From assembly GCA_002798175.1 (NCBI GenBank), contig NWQL01000001.1, positions 199,552 to 263,551 of the forward strand: a stretch of 64,000 nucleotides of DNA, written 5' to 3'. This DNA is from Lysobacteraceae bacterium NML91-0213 (GTDB lineage Bacteria; Pseudomonadota; Gammaproteobacteria; Xanthomonadales; Xanthomonadaceae). The translations under genes were made by a program, and so were the position numbers. Of the stretch, positions 53,981 to 64,000 are shown in pieces. The notes under the pieces were generated by a model that saw only the letters and a list, made by a program, of their open reading frames with translations, was not told where the DNA came from and searched no databases. The first letter of the stretch is position 1, and each line of letters begins with the position of its first letter.

Positions 53981-55189
53981 ATGAATGCATCCCACGACGT
54001 GCTGGTGGTCGGCGGCGGCCTGGTCGGCGCCAGCCTCGCCATTGCCCTGGACCGCCTCGACCTCGATGTCGGCCTGGTCGAGATCACTCCACCCGGTGCG
54101 CTGCCGGCCGTCTTCGACCAGCGCAACCTCAGCCTGGCCGATGCCAGCGTCAATGCGCTCACCGCGCTGGACGTGATGCGCCACCTGCGCGCGCCGACCG
54201 GGGCGATCCGCGAGATCCATGCCAGCCGCAAGGGCGACTTCGGCCGCGTGCACATGCGTGCCGGCGACTACGGGCGGCAGGCGTTCGGGCAGGTAGTGGT
54301 GGCGCGTGATTTCGGCGAGGCGCTGGAGGCGCGGCTGGCCACGCTGGCCCGGCTGCAGCGTTACCGTCCGGCCCGGTTCCTTGGCGCGAGCGCAGGTGCG
54401 GACGGTTGCACCGTGCGCATCGACGCCGAGGGCGGCGAACGCGTGCTGCACACGCGCCTGCTGGTGGGTGCCGATGGCACCCGCAGCGGCGTGCGTGATG
54501 CGCTCGGCATCGGTGCCGCGCTGCACGACTACGGCCAGACCCTGCTGGTGGCGCGCGTGCGCGCGGCGCGGGCACCGCACGGGGTCGCCTGGGAGCGGCT
54601 CACCGACCATGGTCCGACCGCGCTGCTGCCGCGCGGCGATGGCCATTACGGGCTCGTCCACGGGGTGCCCACCGCGGATGCGGAGGCGGTGCTGGGCCTC
54701 GACGATGCCGCGTTCCTTGCCCGCGTCCAGGACATCCTGGGCTGGCGTGCCGGGCGCCTGGTGGGGGTCGGTGCCCGCAGTGCCTACCCGCTGCAGCGGG
54801 TGGTCGCGGACGCGACCGTCGCCCCGCGCGCGGGGCTGGTCGGCAACGCTGCGCAGACGCTGCATCCCATCGGCGCCCAGGGCTTCAACCTCGGCCTGCG
54901 CGATGCGCTGGTGCTGGCCGAGGCGATCGCGGGCCATCGCGGGGATGCCGGTGCGCCATCGGTGCTGGGAACCTATGCGCAACGGCGGCAGGAGGACCGC
55001 GCACGCACGCTGGCCTTCTCCGACGGACTTGCAAGACTGACGTCCAACCCGTCCGCGCTGCTGCGGCCGCTGCGCAGCCTCGGCCTGCTGGTGCTGGACG
55101 CCGACAGCGGGCTGCAGGCACAGCTCGCCGGGGGCGCGATGGGCTATCGCGGCGACGTGCCGGCGCTGTGTCGCAGGAGCACGCCATGA
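53981..55189 (+). CDS. ubiH: FAD-dependent ubiquinone hydroxylase UbiH
   Basis: 402 aa class A flavoprotein monooxygenase. VLVVGGGLVGASLAIALDRL (FAD Rossmann), LLVGADGTRSGVRDALGI (DG motif), and AGLVGNAAQTLHPIGAQGFN (GD-like motif, with GNAA) followed by LGLRDALVLAEAI. It hydroxylates the ring during aerobic ubiquinone synthesis. Its stop overlaps the start of a second monooxygenase of the same family, resembling the ubiH-ubiI pair of E. coli. Confidence 0.88.
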   Translation: MNASHDVLVVGGGLVGASLAIALDRLDLDVGLVEITPPGALPAVFDQRNLSLADASVNALTALDVMRHLRAPTGAIREIHASRKGDFGRVHMRAGDYGRQAFGQVVVARDFGEALEARLATLARLQRYRPARFLGASAGADGCTVRIDAEGGERVLHTRLLVGADGTRSGVRDALGIGAALHDYGQTLLVARVRAARAPHGVAWERLTDHGPTALLPRGDGHYGLVHGVPTADAEAVLGLDDAAFLARVQDILGWRAGRLVGVGARSAYPLQRVVADATVAPRAGLVGNAAQTLHPIGAQGFNLGLRDALVLAEAIAGHRGDAGAPSVLGTYAQRRQEDRARTLAFSDGLARLTSNPSALLRPLRSLGLLVLDADSGLQAQLAGGAMGYRGDVPALCRRSTP

Positions 55190-56364
55190 GTCGCCGCCAT
55201 CGGCACGACGTGGCGGTGGTCGGTGGGGGCGTGGTGGGCGCTGCCTGCGCGCTGGCGCTGGCCCGGGCCGGTCTCGATACGGTGCTGCTCGAAGCGCGCC
55301 CGCCCACCGTCTGGCAACGCGACCGGCCGGACCTGCGCGTGTTCGCATTCGCCGCCGACAATGCGGCGCTGTTCGGGCGGCTGGGCGTGTGGGACGCGGT
55401 GCGCGGCGCGCGCGCCCACCCCTATCGCCGGATGCGGGTCTGGGACGCCGCGGCCGGTGACGAGCTGTGTTTCGACGCCGACCGCTACGGTCGCGAGTCG
55501 TTGGGCTGGATCATCGAGAACGCCCTGCTGATCGACCGGCTCTGGGCGGCATTGCCGGGAGCGGGTGTGGAGGTGCGCTGCCCGGCGGAGCTCGAGGCCT
55601 TCGACCATGACGGGGAGGCGGTGCAGCTGCGCCTGGCCGGTGGCGACCGGGTGACCGCGCGCATCGCCGTGGCTGCCGATGGCGCGGCCTCGGCATTGCG
55701 GCGGCTCGCCGGCATCGGGATCACCCGCCACGACTACAGCCAGCGCGGCGTGGTCGGCTACGTGGCCACGGAGAAGCCGCACGAGGACACCGCCTGGCAG
55801 CGCTTCCTGCCCGGCGGGCCACTGGCATTGCTGCCCTGCGGCGACGGCAGCAGCTCGATCGTGTGGAGCCTGCCCGAGGACGACGCGCAGCACGTGCTGG
55901 CGCTCGACGACGCGCGCTTCGGCGAAGCGCTGGCCCGCGCGTTCGATGCACGCCTGGGTGCGGTGCGGCCGCTGACGCCACGCGCCGCGTTCCCGCTGCG
56001 GCGGCAGCTGGCCGACACGCTGCTGGCCGGTCGCATCCTGCTGGTGGGCGATGCCGCACATGTGGTGCACCCGCTGGCGGGGCAGGGCGTGAACCTCGGG
56101 TTGCGCGATGTCGCTGCATTGGCGGATGCGGTGGTGGACGCCCGGGGTCGGGGCGTCGACTGGGCGTCCCCGCACCGGCTGCAGCGCTGGGCACGCCGGC
56201 GGCGCAGCGAGGACACGCTGGCGGCGTGGAGTTTCGACGGCATCAACCGGGCGTATTCCAACGATGCGCTGCTGCCCACGCTGCTGCGAGGGCACGCGCT
56301 GGGCCTGGCCGGGCGCATTCCCCCGCTGGCGCGCGCGCTGTGGCGCCACGCCAGCGGCATCTAG
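55186..56364 (+). CDS. Second UbiH/UbiI/UbiF-family FAD-dependent hydroxylase
   Basis: 392 aa. VAVVGGGVVGAACALALARA, FAFAADNAALFGRLGVWD, VAADGAASALRRLAGI and the GD motif LLVGDAAHVVHPLAGQGVNL. It probably hydroxylates another position of the quinone ring than UbiH; which position (UbiI, UbiF or UbiM role) cannot be told here. ATG 55186 has GGAG 8 nt upstream and overlaps the ubiH stop by 4 nt. Confidence 0.9.
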   Translation: MSRRHRHDVAVVGGGVVGAACALALARAGLDTVLLEARPPTVWQRDRPDLRVFAFAADNAALFGRLGVWDAVRGARAHPYRRMRVWDAAAGDELCFDADRYGRESLGWIIENALLIDRLWAALPGAGVEVRCPAELEAFDHDGEAVQLRLAGGDRVTARIAVAADGAASALRRLAGIGITRHDYSQRGVVGYVATEKPHEDTAWQRFLPGGPLALLPCGDGSSSIVWSLPEDDAQHVLALDDARFGEALARAFDARLGAVRPLTPRAAFPLRRQLADTLLAGRILLVGDAAHVVHPLAGQGVNLGLRDVAALADAVVDARGRGVDWASPHRLQRWARRRRSEDTLAAWSFDGINRAYSNDALLPTLLRGHALGLAGRIPPLARALWRHASGI

Positions 56365-56398
56365 GCAGGCACCGCCGCGGGGGCCAGGGGCGCGGGCG

Positions 56399-57016
56399 TC
56401 AGCCGCCGTCGTACGGCCGCGCCTGCGGCAGGCGCCAGCCGTGGCGGATCGCCATGTAGCGCAGGCCGAAGCACAGCAGGATGCCCCCCGGAAGCGTCAG
56501 CTCCTCCGACAGGTCGAAGTGGTGGCCGACCACCACCACCGCAGCGGCGGCAAGCGCCGCGATTGCGTACAGGTCCGCCTGCAGCACCACCGGCACCCGC
56601 GCCACCAGCACGTCGCGCGCCATGCCGCCGCCGATGCCGCTGACCATCCCCAGCAGCACCGCCGCGAACGGCGTCAGCCCGAAGGCCAGGGCCTTGCTGG
56701 CGCCGACCACCGCGAACAGTGCCAGCCCCGCCGCATCGAACAGCTGCACCGGGTTGCGCAGGCGCTCCACCAGCCCGTGGCGGTAGAAGGTGACCAGCCC
56801 CGCGGCGCAGGCGAGGGCCAGGTAGGTCCAGTGCGCCAGTGCCGCGGGTGTCGCACCGATCAGCACGTCGCGCACGATGCCGCCGAAGGTCGCGGTGGCG
56901 AACGCCAGCACCAGCACCCCGAACAGGTCCAGCCGATGGCGCACGCCGATGGTCGCGCCACTGATCGCGAAGGCGAAGGTGCCGATGTAGTCGAGGATGA
57001 GCAGGAAACGTTCCAT
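56399..57016 (-). CDS. TRIC/YadS-type (UPF0126) membrane channel
   Basis: 205 aa with seven predicted helices in two repeats: LDYIGTFAFAISGATIGVRH with FGGIVRDVLIG, and LFDAAGLALFAVVGASKAL with GMVSGIGGGMARDVL. These paired GG-xxRD motifs mark the prokaryotic TRIC family, trimeric cation channels; some members were annotated as glycine transporters. It converges with the ubiquinone hydroxylase genes. Confidence 0.9.
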   Translation of the reverse strand: MERFLLILDYIGTFAFAISGATIGVRHRLDLFGVLVLAFATATFGGIVRDVLIGATPAALAHWTYLALACAAGLVTFYRHGLVERLRNPVQLFDAAGLALFAVVGASKALAFGLTPFAAVLLGMVSGIGGGMARDVLVARVPVVLQADLYAIAALAAAAVVVVGHHFDLSEELTLPGGILLCFGLRYMAIRHGWRLPQARPYDGG

Positions 57017-57121
57017 GGCGCCGCGTCATGACCGGTCGGCGGATCATACGTGCGCGCTTGCCGGCAGGCCCGGAGGCAAGCGGCAACCTGCGCAACCCGC
57101 CGATCGGCCGTGCGCGGCTGC

Positions 57122-57844
57122 TCAGCGCGCCAGAAACGGAAACGCCAGCGCCAGCAGCCGGTGCACGCCACCTTCCAGGGTGCCCGCGACCGCGCGCGCG
57201 CCGAGTGCATTGAGTGCGTTGCGCACGTCGTCCCAGCGCAGTTGCTCGACGTCCTTGCGCAGGAGGTCGGTGACTTCTTCCGCGGCGGGGGCGAGCTTCT
57301 GCAGCTCGCGCGCCACCGCCTGCGGATCGGGCTGCAGGTGGCCGTGCTGCTCGGCCAGCCGCAACAGGGTGTCGAAGCGCACCGCCACCACCTCGCGGTT
57401 GCGCTCGTAGACCGGCAGCGCCCCGACATCGAGGATTGCCTGCTCGAAGCGCGCGAGGTCGTCGGGATGTTCGACGCGCACCGCCAGGAACCCATCGCGG
57501 CGCGCGCGCTCGCTGACATGGCGGGCACCGGCACGCAGGTTCTCTGCGGTGAGCACGGTGGCGAGGATGCGCGGCAGCGCGTCGGCGGGGGCTTCGTCGG
57601 CGAGCTGGCGCCAGCGGGCGTAACCATCGCGGCGCAGCGCCTTCAGGCGCGCCGGGGTCACCCGCAGCTGCGCCGCCGCGGCATGGTTGGAGGCCGCGCG
57701 GTCGATCGCGCCGTCGCGCTCGAGCAGCACGAACATCAGCAGCTCGAGGTCGCGCTTGGTCAGCGAGCCGAAGCCCTGCAGCTGCGTCTGGCGCAGGAAT
57801 TCGCGGCCGAACGCCGCGGGGTCGTTGAGTTCAAGCGGTTGCAT
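57122..57844 (-). CDS. Unknown protein with N-terminal helix-turn-helix-like region
   Basis: 240 aa, no signal peptide or membrane segment. Residues about 22-75 read GFGSLTKRDLELLMFVLLER and AAAQLRVTPARLKALRRDGY, a pattern like a winged helix or helix-turn-helix. The rest is a charged alpha/beta region (FLAVRVEHPDDLARFEQAIL, VVAVRFDTLLRLAEQHGHL) ending in a helical tail with a hydrophobic end. I recognise no family; proteins of this shape occur beside phage or plasmid genes but none are seen here. ATG 57844 is used. It is not obviously part of the rlmM operon (156 nt away). Confidence 0.6.
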   Translation of the reverse strand: MQPLELNDPAAFGREFLRQTQLQGFGSLTKRDLELLMFVLLERDGAIDRAASNHAAAAQLRVTPARLKALRRDGYARWRQLADEAPADALPRILATVLTAENLRAGARHVSERARRDGFLAVRVEHPDDLARFEQAILDVGALPVYERNREVVAVRFDTLLRLAEQHGHLQPDPQAVARELQKLAPAAEEVTDLLRKDVEQLRWDDVRNALNALGARAVAGTLEGGVHRLLALAFPFLAR

Positions 57845-58000
57845 CGGGGGCGTCCTCCAGCCAGGACGCCAGCATGCCAGCCGCGGGTTGCAGCGGCCGA
57901 GACTGCGCGTGCCGGCGGTCGCGCTTTGGCGCACCTGCACCTGCACCTTCACCGGCGGGCGGCCACCGCGCGTGTCAGGAAACTCCAGCCACCCGGCCGC

Positions 58001-59071
58001 TCAGCCGCCCCCGCCTGCGCTGGCGAAGATCGTGATCTCCTCGCGGTCGTGGTAGAGCTGGCGCGCGCGCAGGGTCAGCGGCACCTGGGCCTGGTCGGTG
58101 AACAGGTCCAGGCTCAGCCGCGTCTCGTTCCAGCGCTTCTTCATCGGCAGCTTGAGGTTGAACACCGCGTGCCGGCACCAGCCCTCGCGGAACCAGGTCG
58201 CCATGCGTTCGGCCACGCGGCGTGGCTGCTCGACCATGTCGCAGACCATCCAGTCCTGCGGCGTGTCGGGCTGCCAGCGGAAGGCGTCGGCGCGCTGGTG
58301 GTCGACCAGCCCGGTGTCGTGCAGGGCGGCCTGCAGCGGACCGTTGTCGATCGCGGTCACGCGCATGTGTTCGCGGGTCAGTACCCAGGTCCAGCCGCCG
58401 GGCGCGGCACCGAGGTCGGTGGCGCGCATGCCGGGCTTGATCAGGGTTTCGCGCTCGCGCGGCGTCAGCAGCACCATCAGCGCCTCCTCCAGCTTCAGCG
58501 CCGAGCGCGACGGCGCCTCGCCGAGCAGGCGCAGGCGCGGAATGCCCTGCGCCCACGGCGCGCTGTCGCCCGGCTGGCTGCGTGCCAGCAGCAGGTGGTC
58601 ACCGGCCAGCAGGCACACGTGCAGGCGCGAACGCGTGGGATCGGCCTCGTTGGTCAGGAAGCCGCGCTTGCGCAGGGCCGGGCGCAGCGCATTGCCGAAC
58701 GCGCGCGCCAGCGCCGAGAGCGGCTTGCCGGCGTCGGAATCGGGATGTTCGACCCACAGTTCGCCGTAGCGCCCGGCGCCCTGCAGGGCGTCGAGCACCG
58801 GGGTGAGGCGGTCCTTCGGGTCGAGGCCGGTCAGCTCGGCCAGCAGCAGCGCTTTCTGGCGGGCAAACACCAGTTCGCGGAACGGCAGCGCCTGCACCAG
58901 CGGAGCGCCGGCCTCGGCGGCGTGGAACAGCACGTAACCATCGTCGCGGCCGGCGCGTGCCCAGCCGCCGACGCCGGCCAGCGCGGCGCGCTCGGTCAGC
59001 TCGGCGGCGAGATCGGCCTCGAAACCGGCGCGGCAGTAGCACAGCAGTGCCGGGGTGGGGACGTCGGCCAT
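58001..59071 (-). CDS. rlmM: 23S rRNA 2'-O-ribose C2498 methyltransferase RlmM
   Basis: 356 aa. An N-terminal THUMP-like region is followed by the Rossmann methyltransferase with GMRATDLGAAPGGWTWVL, AIDNGPL, WMVCDMVEQPRRVAERM and FNLKLPMKKRWNE (the K-D-K-E catalytic set). It methylates C2498 of 23S rRNA. The ATG overlaps the stop of the deaminase gene (TGATG). Confidence 0.94.
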   Translation of the reverse strand: MADVPTPALLCYCRAGFEADLAAELTERAALAGVGGWARAGRDDGYVLFHAAEAGAPLVQALPFRELVFARQKALLLAELTGLDPKDRLTPVLDALQGAGRYGELWVEHPDSDAGKPLSALARAFGNALRPALRKRGFLTNEADPTRSRLHVCLLAGDHLLLARSQPGDSAPWAQGIPRLRLLGEAPSRSALKLEEALMVLLTPRERETLIKPGMRATDLGAAPGGWTWVLTREHMRVTAIDNGPLQAALHDTGLVDHQRADAFRWQPDTPQDWMVCDMVEQPRRVAERMATWFREGWCRHAVFNLKLPMKKRWNETRLSLDLFTDQAQVPLTLRARQLYHDREEITIFASAGGGG

Positions 59072-59631
59072 CAGTACCGCGCTCCGCCGGTCGCCGCGTA
59101 CGCCTGCAACACGGCGCGCGCCTCGTCGCGGCGCAGGTCGCGTACCAGCTCGATACCGCGTCGCTCCAGCTCCTGGGGCCAGTCGGCCGGCAACGGGCCT
59201 TCGTCGAACTCGGTGAGCGCTTCGACGTCCTCGGCACGCGCGCCGATCAGCAGCCGGTCGATGCCGGCCCAGACCGAGGCGCCAAAGCACTGGCAGCACG
59301 GCTGCGACGAGGTGGCCAGCGTGTAGGGCGCCCCCAGTGCGTTGAGGCGCGGCGTCTGCAGCCGTTGCTGGGCGAGCATGAAGGCCATGGTCTCGGCATG
59401 CGCGACCGAGCAACTGGTCGGCATGACCCGGTTCACGCCGACCGAGACGATGCGATCGTCCGGTCCGAACAACGCGGCACCGAACGGGCCGCCGCTGGCG
59501 GCCTCGACGTTGCGGCGCGACAGTTCGATCGCCAGCGCGATCCTGGCGTCGTCATCGGGATAGGTGGCAGAGGTGTCGACCGCGTCGTGCACCCAGGCCG
59601 GCAGGGTGAGGTGGACCTGTGCGTACAGCAT
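59071..59631 (-). CDS. Nucleoside/guanine deaminase-like protein (CDA fold)
   Basis: 186 aa. Zinc site: HAETMAF (His and catalytic Glu) and SSQPCCQCFGA (PCxxC). ASGGPFGAALFGPDDRIV is the family strand-helix. The best fit is a guanine deaminase or related nucleobase deaminase; a longer N-terminal helix region (WVHDAVDTSATYPDDDARI) precedes it. It is coupled by TGATG overlaps to the lipoprotein upstream and rlmM downstream. Confidence 0.85.
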   Translation of the reverse strand: MLYAQVHLTLPAWVHDAVDTSATYPDDDARIALAIELSRRNVEAASGGPFGAALFGPDDRIVSVGVNRVMPTSCSVAHAETMAFMLAQQRLQTPRLNALGAPYTLATSSQPCCQCFGASVWAGIDRLLIGARAEDVEALTEFDEGPLPADWPQELERRGIELVRDLRRDEARAVLQAYAATGGARY

Positions 59632-60043
59632 CAGCGGGCCACCGGAACGTCGGAGTCGACCGCTTCGCAGCGGCTTTGGACGCACGCGCAGGCCTGGATC
59701 TCGCGGAATCCGCACACCGAGGCCATGCCGCTGCGTGCGCATTCGGCCATCACCGCCTGCGGGTCGGCGGGGCTGTCGACGTTGACGCAGGCCGGGAAGG
59801 TGCCGCAGCAGTTGCCGACGTCCTTGACCGTGCAGTCGCTGTCGACCCGGCAGCTGGTGTCGAAGGTGGGCACCCGGCCGGTGCCTGCGGCGGTGGCGTC
59901 ATCGGCCACCGGGGCCGGAGCCGGGGCTGGCGTGGCATTGCCGGCATCCGGCGCGGAGGCGGTCGGGGCGGCGCAGGCGGCAAGCGACAGTGCGAGCAGC
60001 AGCGCCAGCAGATGGAATGGACGCAGGCTCACGATGGTTCTCC

Positions 60044-60047
<4 letters not shown>
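59631..60047 (-). CDS. Cysteine-rich lipoprotein of unknown function
   Basis: 138 aa. Leader [11 protein letters not shown] gives a good lipobox (Cys near residue 25). After a Pro/Ala linker the 70-residue mature domain has about ten cysteines: [42 protein letters not shown] and [13 protein letters not shown], suggesting several disulfides. The domain recalls small secreted knottin-like or protease-inhibitor folds, but no family is certain. Its ATG overlaps the glnS stop (ATGA) and its stop overlaps the deaminase start. Confidence 0.75.
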
Positions 60048-61798
<1,751 letters not shown>

Positions 61799-62143
61799 CT
61801 GGGATCGGCGGATACAGGGGGTGCGGGAGGCGAGGCGCAAGGCGGCCGTCGCGGATCGCACAGTGTAGGCGAGCGCGCCGTGCGCGCGGCCTGCGCCCGT
61901 GCCCGGCCTGCATCCCGGGCCTGCCCGGTGGAACCGCCGGTCGCGCGCTGCGACCCTCAAGCCCGCGCACGCACTGCCGATACCCGTCATGGTGGAGATC
62001 GGCCCCGGGAACGCGTGACGGCCATCACGTCCTGGTGCCTACCATTCGCCGTCCAGCCCATCCGGGCACTCACATCGGGAAGTGAACATGGCGACCGCAG
62101 GGGGCGGCACCGTGCAGGAATCCACAGCACCGGGAGCGCTGCG
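61799..62143. other. 345-nt divergent intergenic region between glnS and the diguanylate cyclase
   Basis: No convincing gene. For glnS a TACACT -10-like hexamer lies on the minus strand just upstream (around 61862-61868), with no clear -35. On the plus strand a 19-codon frame (ATG 62088, TGA at 62145-62147) overlaps the next gene's ATG and could be a leader, but nothing supports it as a protein. No riboswitch-like fold or terminator was noticed. Confidence 0.5.
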
Positions 62144-64000
62144 ATGAGTCGTGCCGCGCGCTGGACGCCATCGCCGGAGGTGATCGCAGCCGTCGGGTTT
62201 GCCGCGTTGCTGCTGCTGCTGGCGTCGGCGCTGGTCGGGCTGGGGCGCGATCCCTCCGGCGGGCTGCGGCCGGCCAGGGTGGTGCAGGTCGACGGCGCAC
62301 AGGCGTCGGCCGGGTACCTCGCGCTGCCCGCCCGCCGCGATGGCGGCATCCGCGCGCAACTGCGCTGGATCTTCCGCCCAGGGCGGACGGCGATGCCCGC
62401 TGGGTGGTCTGGGTGCCGCGCGTGCCGGTGGACCGGCTGCAGTTCACGGGCACCGGCTGGACCGGGCCCGCGCACGACTTTTTCCATCCGCGGGTCGCGC
62501 AGGCGTTTCCCGGCGGGTTCCGCTCGGTGCCGCCGGAGCCGGCCGGGCCGACGCTGGATCTCGCGCTCGAGGTCAGTGCCGATGGCCGCATCGGCGTCCT
62601 GCCGCTGCTGGTGCGCGAGGACCACGCGGTCATGCTGGAGCAGCGCGCCTCGGCGATGTCGGCGGCCGTCTACGCGGTGCTGCTGGTGCTGGCGCTGCTG
62701 GCGCTGGCGCTGTACGTGGCCGCCCGCGACCGAGCCTTCCTCCGCTATTTCGCCTGCGCGCTGTCGACCCTGCTGTTGCTGGCAGCGCTCAACGGGCACC
62801 TGTACCGCTTCGCCGGGCTGTCGTTTTTCGGCGCATGGGGCATCCAGGGCGTCCACGCGCTGATCCTGGTGTTCCTGCTGGCCTGGACCCGGCTGCTGGA
62901 CGTCTACGCTGGTGCCGCGCTGCAGCGGCAGGCCCGCACGGCGCTGTCGGCGTTCCGCTGGGTGGCGCTGGTGCTGGTCGCCCTGTGCCTGGTCGACGTG
63001 GCGGCGCTCAACCAGCTGCTGGGCATGGCGACGCTGGCATTGTGGGTGGCGACCGGCATTGCCGGCGTGGCCTGGATGACACTGGCCGTGCGCCGGCGGC
63101 TGGCGATGGCCTGGCCGCTGCTCGCGCTGCACCTGCTCACCTACGTGGCGCTGCTGGCCTACGAGTTCTCGCCGGGCTGGAACCTGTCCAATCCGCTGCT
63201 TGCGCGTTTCGCTTTCCAGGCCGGCATGGTCACCACGCTGACCCTGTTCGCGGTGGGCCTGGTGTCGCGCATCGCCGACTTCCGGGCCCAGCGCGACCGC
63301 GACCGCCTGGCACGCCTCGACAGCGAGCGGCGGATGGCCCGCGAGGCCGCGCGCGGCACGTTCGCGCATTCACTGCAGGCCGCGCTGCGCACGCTGGGCC
63401 CCGGCGACATCGAATGGACCGCGTTCCGGCTGCTGTTCGACCACCTGCTGCCCCTGATGCCGGTGCATTCGGCGGTGGCGGTGGCCCAGGGCTTCCATGG
63501 CGCCGAGATGCTGGTGGTGCATCCCGCCGCCGAGCGCGAGCGGGTCGTTGCCGATCTCGAACGGCGCGCGTTGCCGCTGCGGCGGGCCGCGGCCGCCGGT
63601 CTGCCGCGTCAGGAACTGCTGGGCGACGAACACGGTGCACGCACCGAGGCGCTGCTGCCGCTGCAGGTGCGCGCGCCGGGCTGGGGCGCGGTGCTGCTGC
63701 AGCGCGATGGCAGCGAGGGCTTCAGCGCCGAGGAGATGGCGCTGGCGATGGAGTTCACCCGGCTGGCGCAACTGCACGTGGAACAGGCGGTGGTCACCGC
63801 CAACCTGCGTCGCTCCGCGGAGATGGACGCACTGACCGGGTCGCTCAACCGCCGCTCGGTCGACCAGTGGCTGCTGCGCAGCTTCAACGAGGCCGAACGC
63901 GGCGGCCAGCCGCTGTCGGTGATCCTGGTCGATCTCGACCACTTCAAGGCCATCAACGACCAGCACGGGCATGTCGCCGGCGACCACTGCCTGCGCAGCG
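62144..64000 (+). pseudogene. Membrane diguanylate cyclase (7TMR-DISM-like, GGDEF), frameshifted and cut by the window end
   Basis: ATG 62144 (GGAG 7 nt upstream) opens with a hydrophobic leader (VIAAVGFAALLLLLASALVG) and an extracellular domain up to WIFRP. At about 62377-62384 the coding sense moves to another frame (DGDARWVVWVPRVPVDRLQF), as if one C were missing from the CCC at 62377-62379. The second frame stays open to base 64000: seven membrane helices, a GAF-like cytoplasmic part and the start of a GGDEF domain (MDALTGSLNRRSVDQW, VDLDHFKAINDQHGHVAGD). The intact product would make c-di-GMP. The break is either a sequencing error or a real inactivating mutation. Confidence 0.85.

Noticed and set aside
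57050-59326. Long plus-strand open frame opposite rlmM and the 240-aa gene
   Set aside because: Low-complexity Arg/Gln/His composition; the minus strand encodes recognisable RlmM.
62088-62147. 19-codon frame overlapping the start of the diguanylate cyclase
   Set aside because: Too short, with a weak ribosome-binding site and no supporting pattern; mentioned only within the intergenic description.

Overview
The window is about 64 kb of very GC-rich, densely packed bacterial chromosome. Gene content and order point to a gammaproteobacterium of the Xanthomonadaceae/Lysobacteraceae (Lysobacter or Luteimonas-like). The main reasons are a gshB-tonB pair divergent from a pilGHIJ-chpA-chpB-chpC cluster, an lptD-surA-pdxA-rsmA-apaG-apaH block, and lgt-thyA-folA. 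This assignment is inferred from gene order and protein character, not from a database search. I see no rRNA, tRNA, insertion sequence, prophage or CRISPR array.

Layout. 1-10.9 kb: tail of a TPR-like protein at what looks like a contig edge, a two-domain glycosyltransferase, PBP1b with a downstream TPR lipoprotein (LpoP-like), a YoaA/DinG helicase, a DUF1023 alpha/beta-hydrolase plus lipoprotein pair that looks imported, tsaB and a signal peptidase I. 10.9-25 kb: tonB and gshB on the minus strand, then the complete Pil-Chp chemosensory system for type IV pili under a near-consensus promoter. Its ChpA kinase (about 2,073 aa) carries 37 perfect-register copies of a five-residue LEAER repeat, and its ChpB has lost its methylesterase residues. 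25-30.5 kb: rsmE, bioA, a run of housecleaning hydrolases (nudE, cysQ, mazG) and two small membrane proteins. 30.5-36.2 kb: a two-component system followed by a MacAB-like tripartite efflux set whose adaptor contains an unusual LTxxQ/Spy-like insertion, closed by a strong hairpin.

36.2-41 kb: exported S8 protease, exported isoaspartyl peptidase, a LysM plus CHAP-like protein without signal peptide, and an SGNH hydrolase. 41-44.5 kb: dgkA, terC, lgt, thyA, folA. 44.5-51.7 kb (minus strand): apaH, apaG, rsmA, a CsaA-like gene, pdxA, surA and lptD, mostly joined by 4-nt overlaps. 51.8-53.9 kb (minus strand): histone-deacetylase-like hydrolase, PduO-type cobalamin adenosyltransferase and a BtuM-like B12 transporter. 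54-57 kb: two ubiquinone hydroxylases and a TRIC/YadS channel. 57-61.8 kb (minus strand): an unknown protein, rlmM, a nucleoside deaminase, a Cys-rich lipoprotein and glnS. 62.1 kb to the end: a membrane diguanylate cyclase broken by an apparent 1-nt frameshift and cut by the window end.

The most interesting signals are the LEAER minisatellite in chpA, the pseudo-CheB ChpB with no pilK gene present, the LpoP-like and BtuM-like assignments made from context plus key residues, the imported-looking hydrolase/lipoprotein pair, and the frameshifted cyclase.
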